64,000 nucleotides of DNA from Ceratodon purpureus (GCA_014871385.1 CM026422.1:14952127-15016126), one strand, 5' to 3'. Numbered from the stretch's first letter, positions 1 to 11,597 are shown. Notes: generated from the letters alone by a model not told the origin. Program-made: numbers and translations.

Positions 1-825
1 CGTGCCTGCAGGGAGGAAGGTGCCGGTGCTTGGAATTGTCATGCCGGGTTTTGGAACGATGCGAGGCTGTCGGCCTAGCGCGCCGTAGTAGTGCCGAAGA
101 ATCTCCTTGACGAAGCCCGTGAGGAACTGCAGGGTCTCGACCTCAAGGAAGTCGAATCGGTTTGTGATCGGGTCTCGTTTCAAGGTGTGGAGTTCTTCCC
201 GCACGCGCGCGCGTGCGTCTGGAAGTTTGCAGAGCTTGTAGAACGCGAACTGGAGGATGTTCGCGCTTGTGTCGCCGCCTCCCGAGGTGAGTAGCATGGT
301 GTCGTCGTCAAGGTCGTCGAATCCAGGTCGGGTGTGCCCCTTGGTTGTGTCCGGGTTCAGCAGGCTGTCCATCACGTCTTTCGGCTTCTGCCCGTGCGGG
401 TATCGTCCGTCGGCTTTCGCTCTCTGGTCCTCCTCGATCGCGTCCCTCACGACCCCCTCCGCCGCCCGCTTCATCTGCGTGTACCCGCCCAGCACCACGC
501 GGGGGAAGCACTTATTCAGGAACAGCGCAATTTGTCGTGTCCAGGGGAAGCAGATCACGAGATTCGTACCGCTCGTGAACCACCGGATGAGCTCCAGCCG
601 CTTCATGTCCAGTCCCGGCTCGTCCAGCATATTCCACGGCTTGCCGGAGATGTATCTGGTAATGATGTCCACCGTCACACAGTACATGGCGGAGTCCAAG
701 GGGACGGCCTGTCTGCGCTCACAGAAGCCGTCCAGCAGCCCGCATAGCTTGTGAATCAGCGGGTACACGGCGCTGTGTGTTAGGTCGTTGATCGCCTTCT
801 TGCTGAACATGGGCGCCAGCCTCGA
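1..825 (-). pseudogene. Cytochrome P450 (fungal-type), middle and C-terminal portion, runs off the window edge
   Basis: The minus strand is open for 275 codons from 825 to base 1. It begins S-R-L-A-P-M-F-S-K-K-A-I, the helix-C region that in fungal microsomal P450s follows D-H-R. Further on are an I-helix oxygen-binding motif S-G-G-G-D-T-S (near base 285), the K-helix E-x-x-R as E-I-L-R (near base 100), and a P-R-I-V-P ... P-A-G-T stretch. The haem-binding cysteine loop would lie beyond base 1 and cannot be seen. The coding sequence is GC-rich beside AT-rich DNA. The N-terminal part of the same gene lies at 7662-8009 on the same strand; the 6.8-kb block 826-7661 separates them. Both parts end in phase 0, so removing the block restores one frame. 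The family is a haem-thiolate monooxygenase anchored in the ER; the substrate is unknown. The fungal-like signature suggests acquisition from a fungus, which is inference. I call it a pseudogene because of the interruption. Confidence 0.82.
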
Positions 826-3800
826 TCCCTAACATTACTTAGTACTAGCTTTCAGAAGTTATGTATTCCTTAGAGTCACAGTTCATTGTCCGAGCCATTT
901 AACTGACAGTCTGCTGCGGGCGCCTGAACTCAATGTAATCACCATGAAACTCGATCTCCAGCAACCGATTGATAGTTTGTTGGTCACCAAAGTAGGACCA
1001 GTCCGCAAAGAAGCTACACCGTTGACATTTAGTTCATTTCTTAAATGTCAATTTCGTGAGCCATCCCGAGATATTCAGACTTGAAGATAAAATGGTAATG
1101 AAGAGCATATGATCAACAACAGCAGTTGCTCGTATTAAATATTGATCAATTGTACGCCCTGCTCTATCTGCTGCCTTTGCCTCAGATACTTGCTGTCCGG
1201 GCTCCGGAATAATGGCGAGCATCTAATTATTATACTGATTCTTGAAGGGTGGGAATTCCTCTAATCTTATAATTACGGCAATTTATTTGAAGTTTAAAAA
1301 TGAGACATTTACAGTTACGTAATAATATCTCGGCCGGATTCATCTCTCATGAAATCATTTCATCCTGTTGACCATTCTTCAAGATTATTGAATAAATTTG
1401 GATTCCAAATGTGCAATGTTTTTCACAGTAGAAAGCAAGTAGGAGATATTCACCAGCAGAAAATTTAACGAGCACATTTCTTACATGCTCATCCAAGTTC
1501 CAATGTAAAACTTCATTACAGCAAATCAATCTCCGCTCTGACGGAGCAATTTGTTTCTGGCGCCCACTTGTTGATTTCTGGATCTAAAACAGGACTTCAC
1601 GACAATTAGGTCAACGACATGACAAACAAGTTGGACATATTTAGAACCTTATCCAACCGTACACTCCGCCCAGGTGGGATGAAACTAAATCTAGACCCAT
1701 CGTTTGCAAAGTACACAGATACGTATTACACTTGGCCCGTATTAAGTCGAAGTAAGCGCTGCACCAATTTCGTAGCGTCATCCTGATCGATGACTTGCTT
1801 CGGTATCCTCCCCTCCAAAAGGTCGAATATCCACAATCCAAACGATTTGCAATCTAAACTGCTGATAGCAACATCTGGAGACCCAACTGAACACTTGACC
1901 TGGTCTGTGAACTTGGCAATCTATCAGTGAGATGATCTTCGAAAAGCGACCTTGTGAATACGTTACTTGGTCGACGACTTCGAGAGCTCGACCAGGTGAC
2001 CTCAATAATTCAGGTCCTTGCAGATGCAAAGTTACTAGTTCTGAATATTCAACGTTACCGATGTGCAAGTTGACAGTTCTTACACGACAATGCACCGGCG
2101 TGCAAATGAAAATGCTTTCCAGATTGTAGGCACGTCATCATGGCTTTGCACTCATTAACCCCAGCCCGGTCTCCTCATGGGCTCGATTTAGGCAGTTTTA
2201 CGCATTTGTGTCCACAGTACATTACAATCGTGTCACGTAATGTTACTCTTGTAACAGTGTGAAGTAACTTGAACGTATGTGTTCGGTGGGTCGTCATCGA
2301 GGACTCGTCCTGATCGACTCCTCATCGGTCCGCGAGTACCTCATCGATCAGAGCATCTTTTCTACATCACAAGATCACCACGAACTCACTGAAGGGTCGA
2401 TTTATAAAAAATTACAAAATTAAAACTTAAGCGAGAAATATTGCAGCAAATAATGTTGGTTCAACCCAGAACCCGCATGCATGCGGTTGAGTTTTTTCAT
2501 TTCTAGGAGATGCGTCAATAGCGGCGAATTACATGTCTACCTCTGTTTTGATAGGATTTGACTTTTTGGTATCCTATATATCCGTCAGATGGCAAGCCGG
2601 ATATTCTTCTGGGTTGACTTTTGTGACTTCATATATGCAGAGCTCTTACCTGTAACGCTTTTGATTCGGAGAGTCGACATGAATGGAAAGACATGATTGA
2701 TTGATCCCTTTTGTTAAATTTTGGCACAAATGATGTACATCTCTGCAGATTGCAAGTTTCCAATTGAGTTAAGATAGCTTCAAACCTGAAGTCTGAAAGC
2801 CCAATAAACTGTTGTCTATCAATCCACGTACTGTAAATTTCTCGATCACGTTATCGAGAGTAGATACATAGAGAAACGAAGCCAAACTGAGTTTGTACCC
2901 GAGACGAAAACCTGTAATCATTAGTTCTTCATTAGTTTTAACTGTAACTGAACGACCAGTCAGGGTTTTGAAGTCGTTGAACACGGTCAGCAACTTGCGC
3001 ATGCAAATTTAAGCGTCCTTGCACCGACGATGAAGTCCTGACACGAAGTTCAACCTCGGAACAACGTGAAATAGGTGAGCTCGAGATTTCCACGCATGCT
3101 GTTCGGCACGGGCTTTATCCTACCTTGGACAATTAAATATAAAACTTGAGTGTTAAGATTGCAACTGTGGTGCCTGACGTGGATCTTATCATTCAGTGGC
3201 TCAAATTTGGTATGATTGAGGAGAGGGCACTACAAAGTTACTATCTTACTGACATTTCAAGAGACTGCGTTGACATTTAGGTGCACTCTGCTTTCAAAAA
3301 GTCAAGAGGTCCTGGTTGACGAGTTCTACTGGGCATGGACGGAGCAGTTCGAGCTTCCAGGCCCGTGTTTCAGTAACTGCAATATATGCCTTGTACCAAA
3401 AGATTTATCGATTCCACCAATTGATCAAATTGTTAGTTGTGGATATGGCCGAGGCTGTGCTAGACCTGGTATCTTGCTATGGCCTGTTTATCGACAAAGA
3501 GCTGTGATAAAGGTGTGGTCAACACACTTAACTTCTTATTAAGAAAACTCTTAAAACTTATTAGCCTGCAACATCTGATTTTCTTCAAAGGAGCAGATTG
3601 CCGGACTGCGCATGGCAACAGTGTTGACTTTTTTGGTACAGTTTTTGAAACGATCTTACTCGACTCTCAAAATCTGGGTTGACTCGAGTAGGTGATGGAC
3701 ATGCAAGACAACATGGGCACTAAAAGCTGGAATACGCGGAGATCCGTGCCTGTATTTGGATGCTAAGGCTGCTTGCGGAAAAGAAAATGATATCCACATG

Positions 3801-4390
3801 AATATATCCGACTTCACAAGGCAAACCTTGTAGAGGATTAAAATACTTGATTTAAATTACCCTTCAAGGAGTTGCTGACTTTCCGGCAATATTTAAGGTA
3901 ATGATCCTTCGAGAATCGAACCGTCCGTCTTGGCAAGTCCAGTTAAACCCAAAGTATAATTGGAGCTCAATTGACAAGTCCACTTAAACCCAAAGTATTA
4001 GAGCCATCCCATGATCATGAGAAAGTTACTCAATGTAGTAGGTCAATGTAAGTAAATGTTGCTTCGCTCCTTCTCTGAGAGCGAAGAGACTGTAAAGTTA
4101 CAACACGTATGTGTAGTAAGTCAATGTTGCTTCATTTCCAGACGGAGAGGAGTCACAGAGTTTGGGTTTCAAATAGAATATACTGGCAGTCCCGCTTAAC
4201 CTTAGGATCAAATTTCGCCTCACGTTGAAGGTTGACGTTGAAAGTGCTTTGCAACCAGCCTGAGTTAAATTCAAATTCACGTCTTGAATATGGAATGATT
4301 CCATTACCAATATGCGTACATGCTCGACTTTAACACACTCATAATTTAGAAATTTACTGAAGATCACCTGTCTGGGCGACCCCTGAATCG
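826..4390. other. Non-coding part of the left duplicated block
   Basis: I see no convincing gene in these 3.5 kb. Short open frames occur on both strands but show no recognisable domain, signal peptide or codon pattern. The sequence is mixed AT-rich DNA. It presumably contains the upstream regulatory region of the Cys-rich gene. Confidence 0.55.
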
Positions 4391-4400
4391 CTATATAAGG
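4391..4400 (+). promoter_or_regulatory. TATA box of the Cys-rich secreted protein gene (left copy)
   Basis: CTATATAAGG sits 139 bp upstream of the ATG at 4539. With initiation about 30 bp downstream it gives a roughly 110-nt leader. The identical element is present in the right copy. Confidence 0.7.
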
Positions 4401-4538
4401 TCTGGAGGACTCTGCTTCATACCAGTCATTCATTGCATCCTCATCTCTGCAGCGTGCTTGTGTACGATCCTCCTTCTCCAGTCTCATTCCATAGAATTCT
4501 TCACTTATCTCCATTCAGATTCTGCCGCTCGCTGAGCG

Positions 4539-5790
4539 ATGGAGTCCTCTCAACAGTGGCGACATGCAGCTATCCTCGTCACTGCCACCTTGGCGGTGCT
4601 CTTCATCGGTACCGTTCCATCTGTATTTCCCCGTTCGTTTTTAGATGTATGCCTCCGTTAGAGTGTCTGCTGGATATATGTCATTTGATAACCTGGATCT
4701 ACGTACTCTACTCATTCAACCTATATATACAGCGTCATGTATTATACGTCCGGGTGATCAAACAGCCTGAATGAACAGCAAGTTCGTAACGTGTCAGTCA
4801 CCTGGTAATGTAGGAAGTTACCTTTCTGTGTAAATCAATATGAAAGCTGCATGGGTACCGTGTTATACCCTATGTACAATAATCATGAGTTACTTAACCC
4901 ATTTGATCAGATTGTTTCAATGTACTTCGATGCAGGCAGCGCCGATGCCTGGGGGTGCCCTTCCGGGTTCAAGAACTGTGACCCCTACAAGCCCGGCTGT
5001 GAGACCTGCATCAAGAACGACGTCAACAACTGCGGCGACTGCAAGAAGCAGTGCAAGGACCTCCCCTACACCACCAAGAAGTGCGCTGAGGGCAAGTGTG
5101 TCTACAGCTGCAAGCCCGGGTGGGCCGATTGCGACAAGAACATGAACAACGGCTGCGAGACAGACACCGGCAAGGACGCCACCAACTGCGGCGCGTGCGG
5201 CAAGTGCTGCAAGCAGGTTCCGTACGCAGTCACCAAGTGCAGCGGCGGCAAGTGCCAGGAGCCCGTGTGCAAGGCCGGGTGGGGCAACTGCGACAAGAAC
5301 ATGTGGAGCAACGGGTGCGAGAAGGACCTGGGCAAGGACACCGCCAACTGCGGCAGCTGCTACAACAAATGCAAGGTCACGCTCAAGGGCGGCGAGGCCA
5401 CCTGCAGGTAACGCAGTCACCCATCGCAGCAGTATTGCGCCTCCACTGATCATGCGTGTCTCATAGTATTTTAGGCTCAGGGTTATGCAGCTCGCAAGGA
5501 GTTGACCATGGCCCGGAGGTGGCAGCGTGCAGCGCTTTGTGCACGTCTGCCTCTCGATGTTGCTTGTGCGCACGACTTTGCGGGACTTGCTGCATCCCAG
5601 TTTCAGAATGTGGTTCGGCTGCAATTATTATAGTGGCGTCGTGAAAATATATATACAAACTGTGGTTAATTAATGGGAGTGATCTGGTGTTGGGTATGGG
5701 TGCAGTGGAGGCAAGTGCGGGCAGCAGTGCAAAAAGGGCACCAAGTTCGACAAGACCAAGAACTGTTGCGTCCCGGTCAAGGCGTACTAG
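4539..5790 (+). CDS. Secreted cysteine-rich protein, Stig1-like with NGCE/NCG repeats (left copy)
   Basis: Three exons, 4539-4608, 4936-5407 and 5706-5790, are joined by GT-AG introns in compatible phases and total 627 nt (208 residues). Exon 1 encodes a signal peptide: a hydrophobic stretch A-I-L-V-T-A-T-L-A-V-L-F-I, then G-S-A-D-A as the likely cleavage site before W-G-C-P-S-G. The mature protein is very rich in Cys, Lys and Gly. It contains two units of the type G-W-x-x-C-D-K-N-M-x(1-2)-N-G-C-E-x-D followed by D-x-x-N-C-G-x-C, plus an N-terminal N-N-C-G-D-C and a C-terminal N-C-C. The spacing resembles plant Stig1 proteins and also Cys-rich repeats common in myxobacterial secreted proteins. 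A disulfide-rich apoplastic protein is likely; its partner is unknown. A second copy encoding the same exon 2 lies inverted in the right block. A long antisense frame across exon 2 is a GC-rich shadow. Confidence 0.85.
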
Positions 5791-5960
5791 AAAGTCGACC
5801 CGGAGCTGGAGGAGTATGATGGACCACGAGATTGCGAGCCGGAGCGGCTGGATTCGCGATTAGTTACTTCCCGCCGTGATCTCAATGCTGTCGCTGGCGG
5901 TTGGATTTGTTAGCATGTTCGTAGTCGATCTAGTAGGTCCATTAGTAAGCGTGGGATGAT

Positions 5961-5966
5961 AATAAA
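5961..5966 (+). terminator. Poly(A) signal AATAAA of the left Cys-rich gene
   Basis: A canonical AATAAA lies 171 bp after the stop codon and is preserved in the right copy. Confidence 0.6.
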
Positions 5967-7122
5967 GATCTGGGGAACTCACTGAGGTTTGAGGGGGTAC
6001 CTTGGTTTCTGTATTCTGGCTGTGAAAGTTTTACTTTGGTTTTCTAGCTGGTGACGAAATGTGACGCCAAGACTGTGTTCACGGTTTACGGGTGAGAATT
6101 GATTTCTGCATATCTCATGCAGGAAGAATAAAATTTGAAGTCCAGCTGTTTGGTAATGAGAAGATGTTCTTCCTGATCGATGTGCCTTATCGTCATTTTG
6201 TGATACAGTTCTCGGGCTTTCGTGAGGGGCGTTTGAATGATTCTATATTGATGGAAACACGTTGTGCACTGTGTATTTTATGTTTTTTCAAAAAAATTAG
6301 AGATTTGTGTTAAATGAATGTAACATATTAGTTAGTTTCTTGAGTCATCCAGTATTTTTCAAAGATGCGATGAGTTTTTTTCATATATTGTTAAATATAG
6401 TTAGTAAACGTGGAAGAACTTGGTGGTCTCTTATTCATATTTGGTGTGTAAGAAGTCGGTCTCTAACCTCAACAAAAAATAGTTTTTAAGGATAACAAAA
6501 CTAATTTTCTAAGGTTTAGAGACCACGAGGCTTTTACACACACAAATGTCTTTGTTACGTGTAACAGTTTTACAGAGTGATGCCCATGCCACTGTGATGC
6601 TGTAGCCTACTTCTGGAATTTCTGTGGCTTAACCCCTAAAGCATTTGGCCATAAAATCCCAAATTCTGCCTCAATTTTGCCCTATTTTAGTTCAAGGTAG
6701 AATTGTGCACATTCAAGCATATTTTAAAGAATCTAACTGTAGGATCTAGTTCCTAACTTGTACATGTATGTGTCCACAGAATTTTAGATTGTAACTCCTC
6801 ACCGTTTGGAAGATCGTAAGGTTTGAACTTGACAGAAAAGTTTTTTTGGGTACTGCCCTGCAGGGACAGCCACCCTTCGGAGAGTGAAACAGCCAATTTT
6901 TTGAGATCGTGTGGTTCAAGGCTCTTCAGTTTTGGATTCTAAGGTGAGTTGGAAGTATACTCAAAAAAATTGAAGACAATTGAAGACAACACACAAAAGC
7001 ATTGGAAAACCACATTTCTAGTGACGGGAGTCAAATGAAATGCATATACACTAGGTCTTTTTCCACACTACAAATGCCTAAGAAGATCATCTAATTTTTG
7101 GGAATCCGAATGGTGTATACAT
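5967..7122. repeat. Downstream spacer of the left block with a dispersed-repeat copy (from about 6630)
   Basis: No gene is visible. From about 6630 the sequence belongs to a dispersed family marked by C-C-C-C-T-A-A-A-G near its start, then TAGGATCTAGTTCCTAACTT, a CTCACCGTTTGG-type motif, GTAAGGTTTGAA, CTGCAGGGACAGCCAC and GGTGAGTTGGAAGTAT in fixed order. The same string of motifs, diverged, occurs at 24245-24715 and about 61440-61860, with a weaker relative at about 12870-13820. No coding capacity or termini were identified. Confidence 0.6.
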
Positions 7123-7130
7123 GCATTTGC

Positions 7131-7407
7131 ATGGTTGTTCATAGGACCTCTCCGTCCGAAAGACCGTCCGGTCTGCTCGTCCGTCTGTTTGGGGTCAGGG
7201 GAGGTCCGTTTGACCAAGACTTAGGGTTGACTGCCCAATCTTGCATATATTGAAGATTATCTTGCACATATTGAATATATGTACCTATTAATATTTTTCT
7301 AGGGGACCGCTTTGTGTGATAAATGGGACAGATCGGTCCGTTTGTCCGTTCGAAGTGCCGTCCGGTCCGCCAGATTTGGCCCATGTACGTCCGTTATGAC
7401 AACCCTG
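7131..7407. mobile_element. hAT-type MITE, 277 bp, with 8-bp target duplication TGCATTTG
   Basis: The right duplicated block has a single TGCATTTG at the corresponding site. Here that octamer is duplicated (7123-7130 and 7408-7415) around 277 bp. The ends are near-inverted: the left begins CATGGTTGTTCAT and the reverse complement of the right begins CAGGGTTGTCAT. An 8-bp target duplication with CAGGG-type ends is the hAT signature. The interior is rich in GTCCGT/GGTCCG repeats on both strands, as in hAT subterminal regions, and has no open frame. It must have moved after the block was duplicated. Confidence 0.88.
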
Positions 7408-7661
7408 TGCATTTGTATGGAAATTAAATTGTAGAGGAAAATAATCCAAAAGATAAATAAATCCAAAACAGAATTGAATTTTACAGCATATACTGTGGTT
7501 TAGGAGGAGAAAATGATGAAGGGAAAATGGGTGACGAAGGTGAACCAATCAGTCTTGACAGTTTTTATAAAACTTGGAACTTTGACTGAATATATCTCAA
7601 AATCCGTACGGTCAAAGTTTACAAAATTTGATACGTAGACTAATTGAATGGCTCTTAACAA

Positions 7662-8009
7662 GATCCTATGGTCGGATTCGTCTTTCACCATCCCCACTGA
7701 CCGAGGCACTCCAAACGCGTCGAAGAAGATCCTGTCCTTGTCGAACAACGAATTGTGGGCAAAGATGGCATTGTACGCATCGATATCGTGGATGTCCACT
7801 TCGTCCGGGGAGAAGCGGACCACTGGGCCGTATATCTTGTGAAGCTCCGGAAGTTTATATGGCACGAAGTGGCCTTTCTTCACGGCGTGCCAGTAGGTGT
7901 GGTACCAGTGTGTGACGGCGGCGAGACGCGGCCCAGGAACTTGCGCGAGGGGGTGAAAACAGAGGTTGTAAATCATCCTGCCGATAACGTCAATCACAAA
8001 GACGGCCAT
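7662..8009 (-). pseudogene. Cytochrome P450 (fungal-type), N-terminal portion
   Basis: Reading leftwards from a Met at 8009, 116 codons encode a membrane-anchor helix, then F-H-P-L-A-Q-V-P-G-P-R-L-A-A, the proline hinge typical of fungal P450s. Next come Y-G-P-V-V-R-F-S-P-D-E-V, and the block ends in D-E-S-D-H-R-I before helix C. The rest of the gene continues at 825-1. The frame also stays open upstream of the Met into the LINE junction, so the true start may have been lost or may be this Met. Both flanks are broken, by the LINE 5' side and by the 6.8-kb block, so a functional transcript is unlikely. Assignment to the P450 superfamily is firm; the clan and substrate are not determined. Confidence 0.82.
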
Positions 8010-8039
8010 GATTGCTCTGAAGGACCAGCCCAAAATGTG

Positions 8040-11000
8040 CCAAATATGCACCCCAAACCTCACCACGCAACTTCCCACCAAACTCTTTGGCATTGAGGCA
8101 TTCTCCTTCACCAATGACTATATCAAATGTATTGGCGAACAACTCCGTGATGCCCTAAATGACCCAGGCCAACTCGGCACCATATACCGCGGCCCAGTCC
8201 GCTTCATCATGGCCATCCATAAAGGCTCTACAAACCTCGATCCCATCACCACCAGAGCCTGTCTCCACTCCCCCACCACCCGCACCATTGCCCTCCTCCA
8301 CCACGCTGAAGTCCAAATCCATAGTCTAGACAAATCCTTCCCTCACTCCCTTACACCCCTTGAACTCTTATGGAACGCCAACAAACACAAACTCCCACCC
8401 CCCCAAATCCAAGCTAGTACCAAAATTCTCCACAAACTCTACGCAACCGGCATACAAGACATTCCTCAACTCATTGCTCCCCCCGGAACCACACTCTTCA
8501 CCCCCGCACAATTCACACTCCAATATGGTACTTGCACCCGCACCCAACAAACCGCCCTCTTCTGTTGCCAAATAATGTTCTGTCATCCTGCCCCCTGCCA
8601 CTCCCGATGTGACACTCCTTGCTCCTCCCATCACCTCACCAACTCCCTCCTACCAGAATTCCACCCCCTTATTCCCGAACAAACCCCCCCGCCTCCCCCT
8701 CCTCCTCCTCCCCCCACCTTCCCCCCCTCCAACCTCACACCTCCTCCCGCCATTTCCCCTACCCACCTCAAGCGTCTTCCCCTCACCCAAATTCTTCACA
8801 TCACCCCCTTCACCCGACTTGATCGAGCGTCTGGCACCAAGTACCTCTCTCACAAATATCACTGTTCTTGGACCCTTCCAACCCAACACACATACACCCT
8901 CTGGCTCCTAGAAAAACATCTATTCCCCTACGCCAACCCCACCCTCACTACCCACAACCTCACCATCTTACATAACCACTACACCACCCGCCAACACCTT
9001 CATTATCAGACTGTCCTCTCTACACACTTCTTCCAACCACAACTCACCGATTCCCGCCATCGCACTAGTCCCAACCACCTCTCCCACGTCCACATCTCCA
9101 TCACTGAATGTAATCCTGACACCGACCTCCGTACTTCCCGCCCTCTGATCACTACCCGCACCGACCTAGCTCATCTCTACGATACCACTGGTAAATACCT
9201 CTTGGCCATCCCCATCCCCCGCCTAAAATGGCTATGGTCCTAATATCAAACTTTTCTACACCACCAGCTCCCCATCACCCCACCCCTCCAAGACTTTGAA
9301 TCTGAGGTTCTACACCTCTACCAACGCTACACAAACTACAATCCTCGCGACGAATCCCACAAGCAAAGCCAATACCACATCCACCCTGAAATCCTTAGCT
9401 ACCTCATCTCTACCTTCGGTATCACACACTCCTACTTCTCCTCCCCAATCACATGCCCCCTCCAACTCTCCCACTACAACTCCCCACACCCGCGTGATGA
9501 AATCTTTGGTTCCTCAGGCCCTGTTTTCAAACACCGCTGGCAAACGGTCGGCCTCGCACACCCACATACACCTGAATTAGCCACACAAGCACTCCATTGG
9601 GCCCGTCTGGCCGCCCAAGAAGATCCAAATCATTACACCATACTCCTTTCCCCGGACCTCTAATGGTACACCAATCAAACCCCCCTTTCCCACCTATACA
9701 ATGACACTCATGTATTAGCCTACCTCCCTGCCGACTCCCTCCCCTATGATACCCCTCTCCTGCCTAAACACCCCACTAAACCAATACCCACCCCCAACGA
9801 ACCCTCTGCCTTCCACATCCTCTGTATCCACCGCACTCCCTCCAAATTCCCTAACAGTAGATTCAAAATCCACCTCCGCCATCTCCTCACCACCCTCCTC
9901 AAACTCCCTCACCCTCCACCAACCCGCAACCCCCAAATCACCACATCCCACTCCAAAGTAAACCCCACCCCCCTTTGGACAAACGCCCCAAACCTCCCCC
10001 TCCTCCCCTCCTCCCCTTCCCCCCCACCTTGCCCCCCCTTCACTCACATTCCCCCTAAAAAATTCCCCCTTGACAGCTACTACACAGATGGGGCATTTAC
10101 CCCTCCAGAAGACGACGGTAGCGGAGACATTGCGGGTTACGGCATCCACAACCCGGGCCGCAACATCAACAACATACACCGCCTTCCCGGCCTCCAGAAC
10201 ATCCTCCGTGCCGAACTCTCAGCAATCCACCACACCCTTACTCTTACCACCTCTCAAACCAAACCAATTTACATATTCACAGACAGTTTAAACTCCCTCT
10301 ACTTGATTAGCACCGACATAAAACAACCATCCCTACAAAACAACCACCCTGACAAACTCCTCCTCCAAGCCATCCTAGCCCTCCTCCAACAAAATCCTAC
10401 GCCCACCTTCCTCCACAAAGTCCGTGCCCACATGAATATCACTGGCAATGAAAAAGCTGACAGTCTTGCCAAAGCAGGCACACTACTCCCACGCCTAGAA
10501 CAAACCGCACCACACCACCATGGCCACAGCGCCCCTTTTTGGCTCCATCGAGCCATTCCCAAACAAACTGACCATCCCTTTAAAGACCCCATCCGCAACT
10601 TCCAAAAATACCTTCAAACAGAAGAACTTATCCAACAAAAAGACACCGCCAAAAACCTCACATACATAGACAAATGGCTCAAAAACGCAGACATAGACAC
10701 TACATATTCCAACCACTTCTGGGAAAACCCCGAAATCACAGATGTACAAATCACTCAACTCCTCAAATTTCGGTATGGCCAATACATGGGCAACGCCCGC
10801 AAACATCTCTTCTGGCCAAACCAACACACATCCATTAATTGTTCCCTCTGCCCAGCTCAATCTATTGACACTTGGCCCCGTCTTCTCCTAGCCTGCCCTG
10901 AACACAACATCCACCGACTTCGAATCAAACGCCACAACACTGCAGTCTGGGACATCCATAAAATGTTTCTCTCTAACACAAAAACTCGATACTATAACCT

Positions 11001-11529
11001 TGTCAATGCTGGCAAACACAACACCCGCACTTCCGAAAACACAGTTCCTTCCTGGCTTCTACCCTGCATTTGTCCCACACAACCCTGCCAATGCCTCGCA
11101 CGCCTTCGCCCGGACATCCTCCTTGTCCTCAATCACCCCATTGATGCCCCCCCCCCCCCCCCCCCCCCTTTAGAACCCCACCCCAACCTTACAATCCAAT
11201 TCATAGAATTCACCTATTGTCATGATCGATTCCCCCCCGAGAGTATCACTAACAAAACCACCAAATACGCCCCACTACTCCAAGCTATCACTGACCAGGG
11301 CTGGACAGTTGCACCTCTCCTTGTCCTCACAGCTGGAGCTCGCGGAGCTATCCATGCCAACATCAAAAATACCCTCTCTAAACACCCTCAACTCAAAGTA
11401 AACGACACACTCATCAACAGAACCCTCAAAGCACTCCACACCACCGCCATCAAATGTTTACACCATATCATTCTCACAAAACGCCGCGTTGAAAACAAAC
11501 AAACCTTGCCCACATTTCCTGGAGATTAA
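8040..11529 (+). mobile_element. 5'-truncated LINE: RNase H, zinc knuckle and restriction-enzyme-like endonuclease; dead
   Basis: One forward frame runs from the P450 junction to a TAA at 11527-11529, interrupted only by in-frame TAA codons at 9241 and 9661. The reverse transcriptase proper is missing, so the copy is 5'-truncated; the exact left edge (8010-8100) is uncertain. RNase H I starts near 10072: Y-Y-T-D-G-A-F, R-A-E-L-S-A-I, F-T-D-S-L-N-S and G-N-E-K-A-D-S-L-A give the D-E-D-D set. Beyond it, near 10840, comes a C-S-L-C ... C-P-E-H zinc knuckle. Near 11105 is R-P-D-I-L-L-V ... I-E-F-T-Y ... K, a PD-(D/E)xK pattern like R2-type endonucleases. RNase H together with such a nuclease recalls the Dualen/RandI clade of green algae; that placement is inference. 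A C run at 11150-11167 and very low G on this strand are notable. Confidence 0.78.
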
Positions 11530-11597
11530 ACCATCCGGACACTCATCCTTTCCCATACCTACATACACCTCCCTTTATATCTATACACATGTATAAA

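Larger units (their letters stand above)
826..7661 (+). repeat. Left copy of a 6.5-kb inverted segmental duplication, inserted in the P450 gene
   Basis: This block pairs in reverse complement with 54072-60617. Coordinates pair as x + y = 61443 near the outer end, 61446 through most of the block and 61732 past the MITE. That accounts for a 3-bp indel near 918, a 1-bp indel and the MITE with its duplicated target. I found one substitution (near 7475) in the stretches compared by eye, so identity is above 99%. The outer limit is 826 (right side 60617) and the inner limit about 7660 (right side about 54072). I see no terminal inverted repeats and no clear target duplication. The block carries the Cys-rich secreted protein gene with its TATA box and poly(A) signal. 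Both limits coincide with the break in the P450 gene, so the left copy arrived as one discrete insertion. Confidence 0.93.

Noticed and set aside
257-754. Several overlapping plus-strand open frames of 70-165 codons
   Set aside because: They are shadows of the GC-rich P450 reading frame on the minus strand, which carries the I-helix and E-x-x-R motifs.
2295-2360. Possible self-cleaving ribozyme or hairpin in the GAGGACTCGTCCTGATCGA region
   Set aside because: The CTGATGA and GAAA core elements of a hammerhead are not present in the needed order on either strand.
826-7661. The block as a very large P450 intron
   Set aside because: Its second copy sits elsewhere without P450 flanks. The codons just outside the limits join in frame directly. 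The nearest splice-like sites would add residues between D-H-R and the helix-C leucine that the family does not have. Transcripts could still overturn this.
826-7661. The block as a Helitron carrying a captured gene
   Set aside because: It begins TC after an A at the left junction, but the other end lacks CTRR with a preceding hairpin, and the right copy is not preceded by A.
8609-8911. Pro/Ser-rich and Gly/Arg-rich open frames on both strands in other phases
   Set aside because: They are out-of-phase readings of the C-rich LINE sequence; the LINE frame itself continues through.
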